Part shown: piece by piece, positions 1 to 11,800 of the stretch
How positions within the stretch are numbered: position 1 is the first letter of the stretch
Layout of the letters: every line of letters starts with the position of its first letter
Assembly (NCBI RefSeq): GCF_030704535.1
Contig: NC_081823.1
Location: 8,149,001-8,213,000 of the forward strand
Length of the DNA stretch: 64,000 nucleotides
From: Vitis vinifera
Taxonomy: Eukaryota; Streptophyta; Magnoliopsida; Vitales; Vitaceae
Direction of reading: 5' to 3'
Made by a program: the position numbers and the translations under genes
The notes under the pieces: generated by a model
What the model was told of the DNA's origin: nothing
Seen by the model: the letters and a program-made list of their open reading frames with translations, nothing else
Database searches by the model: none

Positions 1-314
1 TTTGGAGCTAGATTTAGTGACCCAAGTCTCTTGTTGACTCAAGTCACTTAAGCCTAATAGGAAACCTTATAAATACCCCCTTAGGGGTTAGGGTTTCTAA
101 CTTTTCAATCTTTCACCATCTAGAGAAAGAGAGTTTTAGCCTCCACCCTCTCAAACACCCCATCGTTTATACGCCAAGAGTCGAGGTAGAGTCATCATGG
201 TAGAAAATCGTAGGTGTGCAAGACTTTCAACCACTTCGATATGGTTCTTTGTTGAAAGGAAAGGATTAAGGAATGTCCAAATCAATGGTAAAGGTTTCTA
301 GCCATTAATTTAGA

Positions 315-357
<43 letters not shown>

Positions 358-860
358 TGCCTTTCTTTGCTTCCATTGTATAAGATCTACAGGCCTAAGC
401 AGAAAATCATGCACCTTACCTAATTCTAGGATAAGGAATAGAGAGATCCAAGATTCTCGATAAATATATCTCATGGATTAAGGCAATATGCCCCTTAGGG
501 TGATTCTAAGACTTGTAATTTTGAAATATGTGGTCATGTTAATTGCTCAAGTGAAATTGATATATATTCTTTATAGGCTAGAATATATTAGTTAATCACA
601 TAATAGAAGGACCTCAGACTCGATGATTATAAAGGTAATCTTAAAAGGTTAATAGCTTCTACCGTGTTACATTATGGACTTCAATCTATGAAAAGTCTAT
701 TTGAAGTGGGTAGTAGGTCACAAGCCTGAAAACTTAATAAAATTAGATTGAATCAATTTTCATCTCTATTTAATATCATAGGATATTAATGTGCAGTTAG
801 CTATGTTGAATAAAATATTGGGTTAATTTCAGAATTAGATTATAAAGGAATTAACATTTT
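1..860 (+). mobile_element. LTR fragments of a long-LTR retrotransposon (sense orientation)
   Basis: Positions 1-320 look like the TATA to leader part of an LTR, with a TATA-like CCTTATAAATACC near 65-80. Positions about 460-760 read as the reverse complement of 9.25-9.50 kb: shared blocks include the AGGTAATCTTAAAAGGTT stretch and the GTAGGTCACAA stretch. The two parts are in an order that implies the end of one LTR followed by the start of another. A TA dinucleotide run lies at 317-350. No coding sequence was found. Confidence 0.55.
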
Positions 861-2069
861 TCTATGGGTCCTAGTGATCTTTGCTCAAACTTACACTCTT
901 TGGTAGCATGTACTTTAAGAGAAACTTTGTACACCATGATGGACATAGGTTGCAAGCAACATTGCACTCTAATTTCTGTCATAACACAACTCCTACCAAG
1001 TGTTCCTCAAATCCAATACAGAATAAGGGCACACTGAGTAATGATGTTATCTATTTTCCATGGTTTTTTAGAAGAGAAGGAAAATCGAAAAAATACAAAG
1101 CACTCTACTGTTTTTTTTTTTCCAAAACTAAAGAAAACCCTTTAAAGAAATGTATAAAACCTCTTAAACTTTTGTCCTCAAAATCAAAGGAAACGTTGTT
1201 CATTTTTAGGTCTAAACAATCAACTAAACAAATATGTAACGGGTAGAACTCTAATTTTGTGAGAAAGAAAATAAAATAAAACAAATATTATGAGCCAAAA
1301 TTAAAACACAGTTTCTTTAAGATCAAAAGAAAATAAAAACAAATAGTGTGAAGCCAAAACATAATTTATTTAGGCCCAAAATAAGGATTAACCACATGGA
1401 GCCCAAAGTTGTTGGCTCATTTGAGTGCAAGGATAAAAATATCGGAAATTATGGATATATTGGTACTTCGATTTTACGGATATATCGGAGATATATCGAC
1501 GGATATTTTGGAAAAAAATATCAATAGACGTAAAATTGATCAAAATTTATAAAAATATAAGAAAAACTTCATAAAAAAATAATTAAAAGTATAATAGATA
1601 TTTTAAAGTTGTTTTATTAAAGAATTTGATATATGTATAATATAATTTATCATATTTGATAATAATATCATATGCATCGATAAAAATATGAATTTAATAA
1701 GTGTACATTTATTATTAAATTACATAAAAAATTATTTCATAATAATATTATGATATTTGATTATAATATGTCTAATTTTAAAATATATATTAATATTAAA
1801 ATTATGATCCATTTAATTCAATTGTATTAAATAATATAAAATAAATTATGATATATGTACAATTTTTTAATATTTAATTAATTTATTAATGATATTAAAA
1901 ACACTATGAAGAAAATTATTATGATAATTTTTATATTTTTGGTAATTAATTAAAAGAAATTTTGTATTTAATTATAAAATAATTATAATTAATTTTCTCT
2001 CTAAAATTTTCTTTTAAATTTTCTTTATATGATGACTTTGAATATATATATTTTAGTGCATTACATTTA
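861..2069. other. AT-rich intergenic DNA with one end of an ATATCGG-type repeat
   Basis: No gene is seen. Around 1435-1530 the sequence is rich in ATATCGG and CGATATAT words, like the ends of the element at 5.28-6.30 kb, so a truncated member of that family is likely. The rest is A/T-rich. An open stretch at 881-1246 has plain composition and no recognisable domain. Confidence 0.4.
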
Positions 2070-2168
2070 ATAAGGACAAAGTTGCTCTTGTGGTAAGATG
2101 AGTTGAACCACAAATCTTTTGTTTGGGGTTCGAGTACCCTCAACAACAAAAAAAACAAAAAGGCATTT
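2070..2168 (+). mobile_element. tRNA-derived SINE
   Basis: A box-A-like segment (GCTCTTGTGGTAAGATGAG) is followed about 35 bases later by a near-perfect RNA polymerase III box B (GGTTCGAGTACC) and then an A-rich tail ending AAAACAAAAAGG. This arrangement of internal pol III promoter and A-rich tail is typical of a short plant SINE. I did not find clear target-site duplications. A degenerate tRNA gene is the alternative, but no cloverleaf acceptor pairing was seen. Confidence 0.55.
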
Positions 2169-2169
2169 T

Positions 2170-2920
2170 TGACCAAATATCATATCCATGGTCTTGTGAT
2201 GCACCTAGTTAAATGGCTTTCAAATCAAGCATCCTGAAATTGCACTGAATGTGCTTGGACCTCATGCCTGTAGGCCCTACTTTCTCTTCACAAATTCATG
2301 AGGTTTGGAAAGTGGGATTTAATAATATAAACCATTTCTTAGCTCCAACCTTCCCAAGTCAAACAAAGTAAACTCATGCAATGTTCCTATAATCTCCTAT
2401 GAATTGCATGAGTTGACAGATACTGAAAAAAAGAAAGGAATGGTGTTTGGAGAAATACGAGAATTCAATGCATCAAAATTGGTGTCTTCATGCTGTGAAC
2501 TACTGTTAGGATATAGCGAGTTGTTAACCACAAAACTTTGGTATGAAATCCATGAACCAAAACGTGGAAAATGTGGTGCGATTAACTTTCAAGATTGATA
2601 TCAATGAGTGCTTGAACACACAAGGATCATAAGGATGTGTGATTTATGAAATGGGATCTAACCATTTCAATGTTCAATGCCTCTGCTTCTCAAACACCAT
2701 ATCATAACTTTGGGGTAAAATCTCCATTGAGGTCATCAATTCCAAAGGAAAGTGCTAGCATGATTAATTCATATTCTTTACTTTAAACGTCTACATCAAA
2801 CAACATTTTACAAGCTCAACATCAGCAAATAAGTAGTACTAGCTTACATGGGCATTGCATTTCAGATAAATAGCATCGAACCATACAAAATAAGCATCCA
2901 CTACGTTCTTTTTCAACCGT
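2170..2920. other. 3' flank of the P450 gene, duplicated at 20.57-20.81 kb
   Basis: From about 2640 to 2920 the DNA is alignable by eye with 20570-20810. Shared blocks include CAACAGCAAATAAGTA-type, ACATGG.CATTGCATTT and AATAAGCATC words in the same order. This is the 3' UTR and downstream DNA of the P450 and shows that the duplication carried flanking DNA. Nothing is recognised in 2170-2640. Confidence 0.55.
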
Positions 2921-2921
2921 C

Positions 2922-4715
2922 TTATTCAACAGGCAGAGGACGATAAGTAATGGGAATTAAGTACAGATCTTGTTTTCTTTTAGTTGATGTGCGAAAGCCC
3001 TCAGTCATGTCTAACTCTTCATGCCTTGCTCCATTTGGAAGTTTCCAATCAAAATGGTAGAGTAATTGTGCTAGTGCAAGCTCAACATTGGCCATACCAA
3101 ACAATATTCCTGGGCACATCCTCCTTCCAGCACCAAATGGGATGTATTCAAAATTAGTACCTTGATAATCAATTGAACTGTCGAGGAACCTCTCTGGATT
3201 AAAGCTCTCTGCATCAGTCCAATATTTGGGGTCTCTTGCAATTGCCCATGCATTAATTATGACTCTGGTTTTGACAGGTATCTCATATCCATTAATTGCA
3301 CACCTCTCTCGAGATTCTCTTGGAATTAACAAAGGAACAGGGGGGTGCAGTCTCAGAGTTTCTTTGATGACTAACTTCAAGAATTTTAATTCACGAACGA
3401 CAGTTTCATCAGCATTTCCTTTTCTACTAAAGATGTCTCTCACCTCGGCTTGTGCCTTTGCCATTACTCTAGGGTTTTTCAGCATTTCTGCCATGGCCCA
3501 TTCCACAGCTGTAGATGATGTCTCAGTGCCAGCTACGAACAGGTCCTGAAATAGGATTGGTGAAATGGGAGTTAGAAAATTAAACAATATGTTCCCACTG
3601 GGGACTCTAAATAAGCTGTCTACAACCCTGAAAGCTTGATGTTGATTGACTGTATTAAGGCTCTTGCCCAAGTGAGGAAATGTCCCTTTAAGATAAGGGC
3701 TCTTTTTCTATATGAACGCTGGTTACTGGCCGAGAATTTGAACGGTCTGGTGGAACTATGTCGAGCTACAAAAAAAAAAAAATGATAAGAGGCAGAAGAT
3801 AAGAATACTAACCAAGAGAACTGCTTTGATGTTGTCCATAGTTAAGGGAAATTCAAGGTCACCCTGCTTCTGAACTTTCAAAAGGACATCAACTAAATCA
3901 TCATCTACTTCAGCCTCACAGGTCTCTTTTGCTGCACTTCTAGCTTTATGTTCATTGATGATGTTTCCAAGTATCCTGTCAAGTTTTTTGTGAACTTTCT
4001 CAAGTTTACGCCTCATTCCACTGACCACATGAAGCAGTTTTATGGAAGGGAACACGTCAGCAATGGTGAAACCCCCTGCTGAGTCTGCAAATTTATCAAG
4101 AGTTACGGAGAATGCTTCTTGGTCCTTGCATTTCTTACCAAAGGCTGTCCTGGAAATTATGCTAAATGTCAAAGAAAAAATACTCTTAGTGAGATTGATT
4201 AATACTCCCTCCTGTAAAGAGACTGATCTAACAAGATTGAGCACCTCCTCTTCCCTCACTGATCTGAATGATTGGACCCGCTTTGCACTTAAAAGCTCCA
4301 GAACGGAAATTTTTCGAATTTGCCTCCAGTAACCTCCATATGGGGCAAAAGCAATATCTGTGCAATCATAAGATACGATACTTGCCGCAAGAATACAAGG
4401 CCTTTGAGAAAAGATGATGTCATGGGTTTTCATTACCTCTTTGGCCATCTCCCTTGAAGAAACAACAATGGCGGAAACTTCACCAAGCTGTAGGTGCATC
4501 AGGGGTCCATGTTTCTTGGCCAAGCTTCTTAGGCTGCGATGGGGTAGACTACCAACAAGTTGATGCATGTTTCCAATGATGGGTAACTTCCATGGTCCTG
4601 GTGGTAACTTCGGAGCAGGATGGTTGGTTCTGGATGGCTTTCCTAATCTCTTCAGCAGATAAATGAATAGAAGGAAGGTGCAAAGGATAGGGAAGAAGGA
4701 GAATTGGAGCTCCAT
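2922..4715 (-). CDS. CYP71D-like cytochrome P450, intact, two exons
   Basis: ER-anchored heme monooxygenase of the plant CYP71 clan; members of the CYP71D branch usually oxidise terpenoids or other specialised metabolites, but the substrate here cannot be read from sequence. Exon 1 is 4715-3813 and exon 2 is 3545-2922, joined in phase 0 at a GT-AG intron, giving 508 residues, normal for the family. Seen: an N-terminal hydrophobic anchor (residues about 5-20), a proline hinge ([10 protein letters not shown]), the I-helix AGTET (about 306-310), the ExxR of the K-helix (E363, R366), PERF (418-421) and the heme loop [10 protein letters not shown] with the cysteine ligand near 445. The intron position matches the usual single CYP71 intron. 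I see no stop or frameshift. It is the only intact member of a local tandem set; two broken copies lie at 19.1-21.8 kb. Confidence 0.93.
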
Positions 4716-4870
4716 GAGGAGAAAAGAGATGACCAGTAGAGAGGATAATCTCTTTTGTCTTACCTCTTCCGGAGAAACTGTGCCATGGAGTTCTGCTCGG
4801 TCATGGGGTATCCTTATATCATTAATAAAGATGCCTTTCCCAATCTGATATTAGTGGATGAAATGCCTTA
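4716..4870 (-). promoter_or_regulatory. Probable proximal promoter of the P450
   Basis: Upstream of the ATG, on the minus strand, the DNA reads TTATTAATGATATAAGGATACC near 4830-4808, a plausible TATA region about 100 bases from the start. The broken copy at 21.77 kb has a related block (TTATTAATAATAGAGAGATACC) in the same place, so the promoter was part of the duplicated unit. The transcription start is not known. Confidence 0.4.
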
Positions 4871-4879
4871 TCTAGGAAA

Positions 4880-5274
4880 GCTCCAACATATGCTAAGTAC
4901 GAGTCTTTACGCATCATGCCTAGTGGGGTATTTACAAGCTTAACATGAGAAAATTTATCTAATCTGTGACACCCTGAGGCCAAGGCACAACCTTGTCACC
5001 TACGCATACCTAACATAAAAAGTAAAACATGCAAAAATGACTAATTAGTAAAAAGTGAACGAAATAAATTCTCCTTTAAAAGTAAGTTATTACAGTTAAA
5101 AAAAAAAAAAATTCTGAGATAAAAGTTTAATGAATCACATAACTATGAAATATTAATTTAATTCAAGTTAAGTTGATAATTAAAATGCAACACATAATCC
5201 AAACTAACTAGTTTAAACAAAGGCTTTAAAGCCAAACAAAAACCAAACTCATAAGAACCCTTTCTAGCCCGCAA
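4880..5274. other. Intergenic, nothing recognised
   Basis: AT-rich DNA with a poly-A run near 5100. No open frame with a recognisable product and no clear repeat ends. Confidence 0.4.
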
Positions 5275-6300
5275 TCATGGATTGAAAATTAGAGATATTT
5301 CTCCAAAATATCGGTGAAATATCGGATATCAATGGTGGTCAATACAAAATTGGTTATCAATTATCGATCAAAGAAAATTTTGATTAGTGAAATCAACATT
5401 ATATTGGGGTCAAAGCGAAAAATCGGCATTGTAGGTCAAATGTGCAAGGAAAGAGAATTTCACCAAAAATTGTCAATATATCATTAATAAATCAGAGATT
5501 ACTAGCATTTTTTTTTTAATTCGTCTTTATTTAATTGTTTTTTTCTAATTTATCTTTTATTTTAAATTTACATTATTCTTTTATTTTATATTATCCTTTT
5601 ATTTTTAATTATTTTCCATATTTATCTCATTTATCCTATTTTAAAAAAATTAGTACCACTTCACTTTTAAAATTTTTTATTTATCCTTTAATTTTATTTC
5701 ACTTTAAATATTTTATTTTAATATATGAAAAATATAAATTTATTCAAAAATTATCAAAATATAAAAAAATTAATAAATATCTAATATTTTATAAATTAAA
5801 ATTAATTTGATAAGATAAATTATGTTATTAATATAATTTTTAATAATTTTAATTATTTAAATAAATCAATGTTAATAGAAAAAAGTTGTCACCACAAATT
5901 TATAATAAAATTTTAAAAATAAAATATTTTATATAAATTTATTTAATTTTGTATTTAAAATACAATCGAACATGTTTTAATAAAAATAGTTTTAAATTTT
6001 TTAAATAAATGAATATAAATATATTAAAGGAATTTAAGCTAATTTTTTTAAAAGAAATTGATAAATACTACCCTTGATCATACCTATGTTAATTACACTT
6101 ATTAAATAACTTTAATATGTGTACTCTTACTTATTTTATCATTTTTTGAAATTTTTCCAAAGTATATTTATGCATTTTTAACAATTTCTATTTCACCGAT
6201 ATTTTTATCAAAATATTTACCAATATTTTACTAATATTTTCGATATATCCTTAAAAGGCAAGTACTGTTTAACGATATTTTCATCATTAGCCATAACATC
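5275..6300. mobile_element. Non-autonomous TIR element with ATATCGG-rich ends
   Basis: The left end contains AAATATCGGTGAAATATCGG and the right end contains ATTTCACCGATATTTTTATC, which are inverted relative to each other. The AT-rich interior has no open frame of note. The same words occur near 1435-1530. The superfamily is not certain, and exact ends and target duplication were not resolved. Confidence 0.45.
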
Positions 6301-7964
6301 AATCATTGTCATCTACATCTAAGATAACTAAAAGGAGCTTTCAAAAGCAAAAGTAGTAAGATTTAGCTTAGTAAAGAATATACTAATAATTTCTTTTATG
6401 AAAATAAAAGTGTCATATACATGACAAAACAACCGCTTTTGACTAGGGCTAGATATCATAATCATAATAGAAGTAATATTTTTCACAATATGAAATTTCT
6501 TCATAATTGTAAAATATTTTTCTACCCTTTCAAAAAAATAATATTTGAAAAAATGTTGAAGGGTCATCATTCTTTATCTTAAGCAAAGGTAAAAGTTGAA
6601 CTGAGTAAAAAAAAATGATTAAACTTATAATTCACCTAAATAAATAAAATAATTCTCATTAATAAAAACCTATTTTAACCTAACGGGAATTCTATAACAC
6701 ATACTATAAATTTATTCCTATAATAATTAATTTTATATTTAAGAATTTATTTTTTTTCCAACCACCCCAATTAATAATTTTTTTTCTCTGTATTGTACAC
6801 TTCATATGTTATTTTGTTACTTCCATCATTGTCCACTAATCACACCGAAGCAAACATCATCATTTTTTTTCTTACTCTTACATAGTAAAACTTTTCCATT
6901 ATATTATAAATTCTATTTATCTTTTTTTTCTTATTTTCTTTTATTATTAGTCTTTTATTCACATTGAATATCCATTCTACACTATATTTTGTTACCAAAT
7001 AACTAAAATTTAATTTTTATTTATTTAAATTTATATTTTTCTACGAAACCTCAGTTCTTAAATATGTAGAATTTTCTTTTAGACTAAATATTTACATTTA
7101 TTTTATAATTTTATTATATAGAAATTTCTTCCAAATAATAATGAAACACTCACTCATAAAGACTTTGTTTTGGTCTAGGGTTAAATCAAAGATCACATTT
7201 ATCGTACTACCATATTTTATTTTATTTTACTTCCTAAATATATATAGATTCCTTAAAAACTTACCTTATATATTTTACTCTGTAAAAAGTAAAAACAATC
7301 AATGGTGAAATCTCAACATTTATCTCTTTGTTTTTCTCTTTTTTATCCCTTCATCTTGCTTTCTAGTTCTCCCTTCTCCAAACTCTGTAGATTTGTTAAA
7401 TATTTTTATTTGTATTATTTTTAAATTAAAACTCCCCTAACATGGTTTATGCTAATAGAAAAAAATGAGATATTATGAAAGTTAAAAAGTTATTAGTAAT
7501 TAAAATTGATGTAAACATTCATGTGGTATTCTGTTTATACCTTATCTGGTATGACCTAAAGGATTTAATCCTAACAAAGGGAGCCACCATGGTTAAAGTG
7601 GGCTATTGTCACAACCACCCATTAGAAACCTCCAACACTACTACAACTCTTCTCCACCCCACCACAACTACCACTCTTCTCCATCAATGACCATAATTGT
7701 CACTCCCTAAACTAATCACTATTGTTGCCCTCACCATTAGCCACCATCTTCATGGTGTCATTAAAATCTTTTAAAGATTCAAGTCACACTTCCATTACTA
7801 CCCTTGAGTGCTAATCATTAACTCTCATGTCACATCTCTCTTAAGTTATTAAAAATAAATAAATAAATAAAAATAAGGTCTTGCTCTCATTCATCGTCTC
7901 TCTCAATAATGGGGTTGTGAGTGGATAAAAGAAGAAAAAGGTTTGGGATAAGTAATTTTTTTTT
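6301..7964. other. AT-rich intergenic DNA, nothing recognised
   Basis: Long A/T-rich stretch with T- and A-runs and a short ACC/CCA-rich patch at 7600-7690. Open frames here are short and low complexity. I see no gene, RNA or defined repeat. Confidence 0.4.
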
Positions 7965-8619
7965 AGGATAGAGCTTTTAAAAGCAGATATATGATGTAAC
8001 AAACTCAATATATTATTTTATTTGATAGAAGTGCTTATCATTTATTTGCATTACATGTGTGTTTATTTACTTGCATGAAAATTCAAGCCTATACATCAAA
8101 GATTCGATTCATAGGTTTGCAAAGCAATAAGTTGTTCATCATTGATTCATAAACTTAGGCAATCCCATAGAAGTCATAGTGCACTAGGTCCAAAGTGGTG
8201 GGGTGATTAGTCTTAGCCATTTAGATGGTTTTCCTATGGCATTTGTGCTAGTGTATATACACATGTTGAGATAGAGCCCTTACAACTATGATATGATGTA
8301 ACAATATTAGATTTTATTAATATATTATGACCTCAATTTCACTCTACTATCTTATTTTTGTATTATTATTTATCTAGGCATCTAACCTACATCACTTCCA
8401 TTATACATGAGTTGAGTACATTAGAAGTTGCACAAAAGATTCAAGTCATTGGTTACGTGAAGCTAATGAGTAGTTCACAGTCGACCCATGAACTTAGCAA
8501 ATCTATTTGAGGTTATAGTCGTCGAAATATCTGGATTACTTCATTCCAAGTCTTGAATCATTAGAGTGCATTCAACAAACTTCCTAGGGATACTAGATCT
8601 AAGCAATGGAAACCATTTT
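7965..8619 (+). mobile_element. Two LTR start fragments, sense orientation
   Basis: Positions 7967 and 8272 each begin a block of the form TAGAGC..TT..A...ATGATGTAAC. This is the reverse complement of the block that ends the LTR copies at about 9945 and 11795. They are therefore 5' ends of the same LTR family in the opposite orientation, one after the other. Confidence 0.5.
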
Positions 8620-9945
8620 TTACTAAAACATTAGATCTAGGTGTTCAAAAAATAATACCTATAATTTAAATGTTCCTATATCAATTCTAAGTAGTAAAAA
8701 GGGTAGTGCCAATCTCAAATACCTATTAATCTTCCGCTTGATAGATTTATCCTTGACATTAATATATGAGGATGGTAGAATCCTCTCTAAGGGTATGGAG
8801 GCTAGGGTTTGTCTCTCTAGATGATTGATTGGTAAAATTGTAAGCCCTAAACCCTTAAGCTTATCTATGAACTTAAGTAACTTGACCCTATCTTAGGCTT
8901 GGATTTCTTAATTTAGTTCAATAGGTTTTAATTAATTAATTAACCCTAATAGGCTTCAATTAATTAATTAGATCAATCCAAAAATATCATTTATAAGCTC
9001 TTATGCAGCTGTGTGTATTTACCAAAACACCTTTTTGCACACATATGAATAAAGAACTCAATTATCCCTCAAGTAATATGCCACCAAGAAATATAACTTC
9101 AAATGAGAATCATTGGGACGCATAGGAAAATATTGATTCTCTCATAATCTAATTCTAAATTTGACTCAACATCCCACTACAGAGAATCAACTACACTCCA
9201 CTGTCCTATGATTTTAGATTAAGAAAGAAAGCTTGAGTTTGTGACCTACTAAAAATTGCATGCAAGGCCCCCATGAACAATCTAACAAGGTGAATGCCAC
9301 CAACCTTTTAAGATTACCTCTATAATCCTTGAGTCTCAAATCCTCCTATTATATGATCAATTGACATATTCTAGCTCTCTAAGAGCATGTGTCAAATTCC
9401 ACTTAAGTAATTATTAAGGTCATAGATTTCATGATCACATGTCCTTAGGATTACTAAGAATGACACATTGTCTCAAATCCATGAGATATCACGGTGTCTA
9501 TCTTAAGTATATTTGTTGTCACCAGCCTCCAACAATAATGACTCAATCTATAGAGAATATATGACTACCTTAGGGTCTCACCCATTAGTCAAAGCCACTG
9601 AGGACTTTAACACAAGCTCAATATTCTCTTAAAATTGATAACTCATGCAACATAGTAGCTTAGTGAAGTCATGACTACCCAATAGCCCATTTCACAACTC
9701 ACAATAAGTCTTGTTCAATATATAACCACACACACTAGTGCAATCATCATGGGAAACCAATTCCAATGATAAAAGTCCTAATACATCCAAGTCATGAAAA
9801 ATGCAACAAATGATAGGACAAAATGCTCATAGAGTATAATGCATAGAATAAGGATAGATAAAAGTCCCTAGAATATCATTAAGTTAATAATAAATTCTAA
9901 ACTTATTACATCATGTCATGCTTTTAAGGGCTCTATGCTAAAATT
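8620..9945 (-). mobile_element. Long LTR copy, antisense
   Basis: This block matches 10380-11800 in the same order along its length. Shared marks are the CCCTAA..CCTTAAG block, the AATTAATTAATT tracts, the GACCTACTA / GACCTGCTA region, the TGAGATATCACGGTG / TGAGATATTGTGGTG region, and the terminal TTACATCATGT.AT.CTTTTAAGGGCTCTA. It sits just downstream, in element sense, of a Copia RT/RNase H fragment at 10.0-10.35 kb, so it is probably that element's 3' LTR. Confidence 0.6.
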
Positions 9946-10009
9946 CGCCCAATAGCCCTCAAAGCATAATGCATTCAAGCATACTAGATACACATCTAAC
10001 ACTTATGTT

Positions 10010-10348
10010 ATCCCCATGACCAACAAAGACTTTCCTATCAATTTCATTGTTAAGGGATCCATCAAGTTGTCTACAAACGCTATCTTTTTCAACCCATACA
10101 TTACCTCTTTGAATTATCTCAACACTCTAGAACATAAACACATAATCCCTCATTCTCCTAAGATACTTGAGTATATGTTTAACAACTATCCAATGTTTTA
10201 GGCCAATATTTAACTGATATCTACTCACCATGGCTACAATAAAGCAAATATTCGATTTAGCATATAGCACCACATACATAAGGCTATCATTACAGAGGTA
10301 TAAGGTATTTGTTGGCATCTTAGATCCAATCAACGAAATCAATACCAA
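10010..10348 (-). pseudogene. Copia RT/RNase H fragment
   Basis: The minus strand encodes a Copia-like segment just before RNase H. It includes DSLMYVVLYAKSNICF, then MVSRYQLN, then KHILKYLRRMRDYVF, which match the conserved Copia order of DSLMY..., MVSRY... and KHILKYLRRT. The frame is short and breaks at both ends. It lies directly inside the 3' LTR at 8.62-9.95 kb. Confidence 0.75.
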
Positions 10349-10379
10349 TTTTTTTTAAAAAAAAATAGATCTTTAAGGT

Positions 10380-11800
10380 TAAAGTACTAACATTTAGGTT
10401 TAGATGTTCTCATATCTTGAATCCATGTGTTGAAAAATCAAATCAATGTCGTTAAAAGTCTTATATACCCAAAATCTTCCATGTGATGGCTCTTCTTTGA
10501 TCTTGACACACTTCCGATGGGGGAAAAAATAGAATGAAGTATGACTCTTTTTCTCTTTGGAGGTGAAAGATAACTCTATGGAAAAGGTATGAAAACCCTA
10601 AGCCTTAAGAAAATACTTATAGAGTTCCCCACTAAGGGCTTAGGCCACTTAACCTAGCCTAAAATAGATCCTAATTAATTAATTAATCCAATAGGGCCTC
10701 TAATTAATCAATTAGTTCAATCCAAAGACCTTGTTCACTTATCCCTATGCAAACTTGTGTAATTGCCAAAATGCATAAAAGTGAACCTAGAGTCAATCCA
10801 GCCCTCATAAATCACGGCAACAAAGTACATAAGCTTGAGTGGGGACCACTAGGATAGGAGTACTAGCTCCCTTAAAATCCAATTCTAAAGTTGATTCATC
10901 ATGTCACTACAAAGAATCAACTAAACTCTAGTATCCTATATAAATAACGAAACACCATATGCTTGGGTCTGTGACCTGCTATCCATTTTGTTCGATCTCT
11001 TCATGAACTAGTATCTATAGTCTAGTAAAGTGAAAAGTATCAACTCTTCAATACTACCTCTACTATCCTTGAATTATAGATCATTCTACTATGTGTACAA
11101 CTAACATGTCTTACCTTTCCAAGAGTTAATGTCAAGGTCCACTTAAGGAACTACTATGGTCATAGTTTTCATGAACATATCTCCTTAGGATCACCCAATG
11201 GGACACTCTGTCTCAATCGCATGAGATATTGTGGTGCCTTAATTGAGAAAACATATTTCTATAATCTTTTATCAATTCATAGGGAATATATGTTCAGTTT
11301 ACGATCTCACTCATAGGTCAAAGTCATTGTTAAATTTAGCACAAGCTCAATATTCTCTCAAGGTTGAAAAACAACACAATGAAACAGCTTAGTGAGGTCA
11401 TGACCATTTAATAACCTTAAGTCATGACTCATCATAGGTCCTATCCAATGTGTAAACATACACACTAATGCACTCACCATGGGATACTCATCCCAATAGT
11501 TAAGTCTAACCATCACTTTAATTAGAAGGTGGTGCACTACAACCTATAATAGGTTGTCTAGACCCATAAACTGGCTTTAAACAAGTCATCTATTTATAAG
11601 GAACTCATGACTTGGATCTTTTGTGTAACTGCTAATACAGCCAAATCACAATGCAAAAGATGATAAGTGAGAATGTTTATAAAGTCTAATGCATTGAATA
11701 AGAATATATAAAAGTGAAATTAGAATATCATTAAATAAATAATGAATTCCAAATTTGTTACATCATGTTATACTTTTAAGGGCTCTAACTAAGAATATTG
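10380..11800 (-). mobile_element. Second long LTR copy, antisense
   Basis: It is homologous throughout to 8620-9945 (see that entry), diverged by many substitutions and small indels. It contains the AATTAATTAATTAATCC tract near 10675 and ends with the same TTAAGGGCTCTA block. It may be the 3' LTR of the Copia coding remnant at 13.9-17.2 kb, with later insertions between them. Confidence 0.55.
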
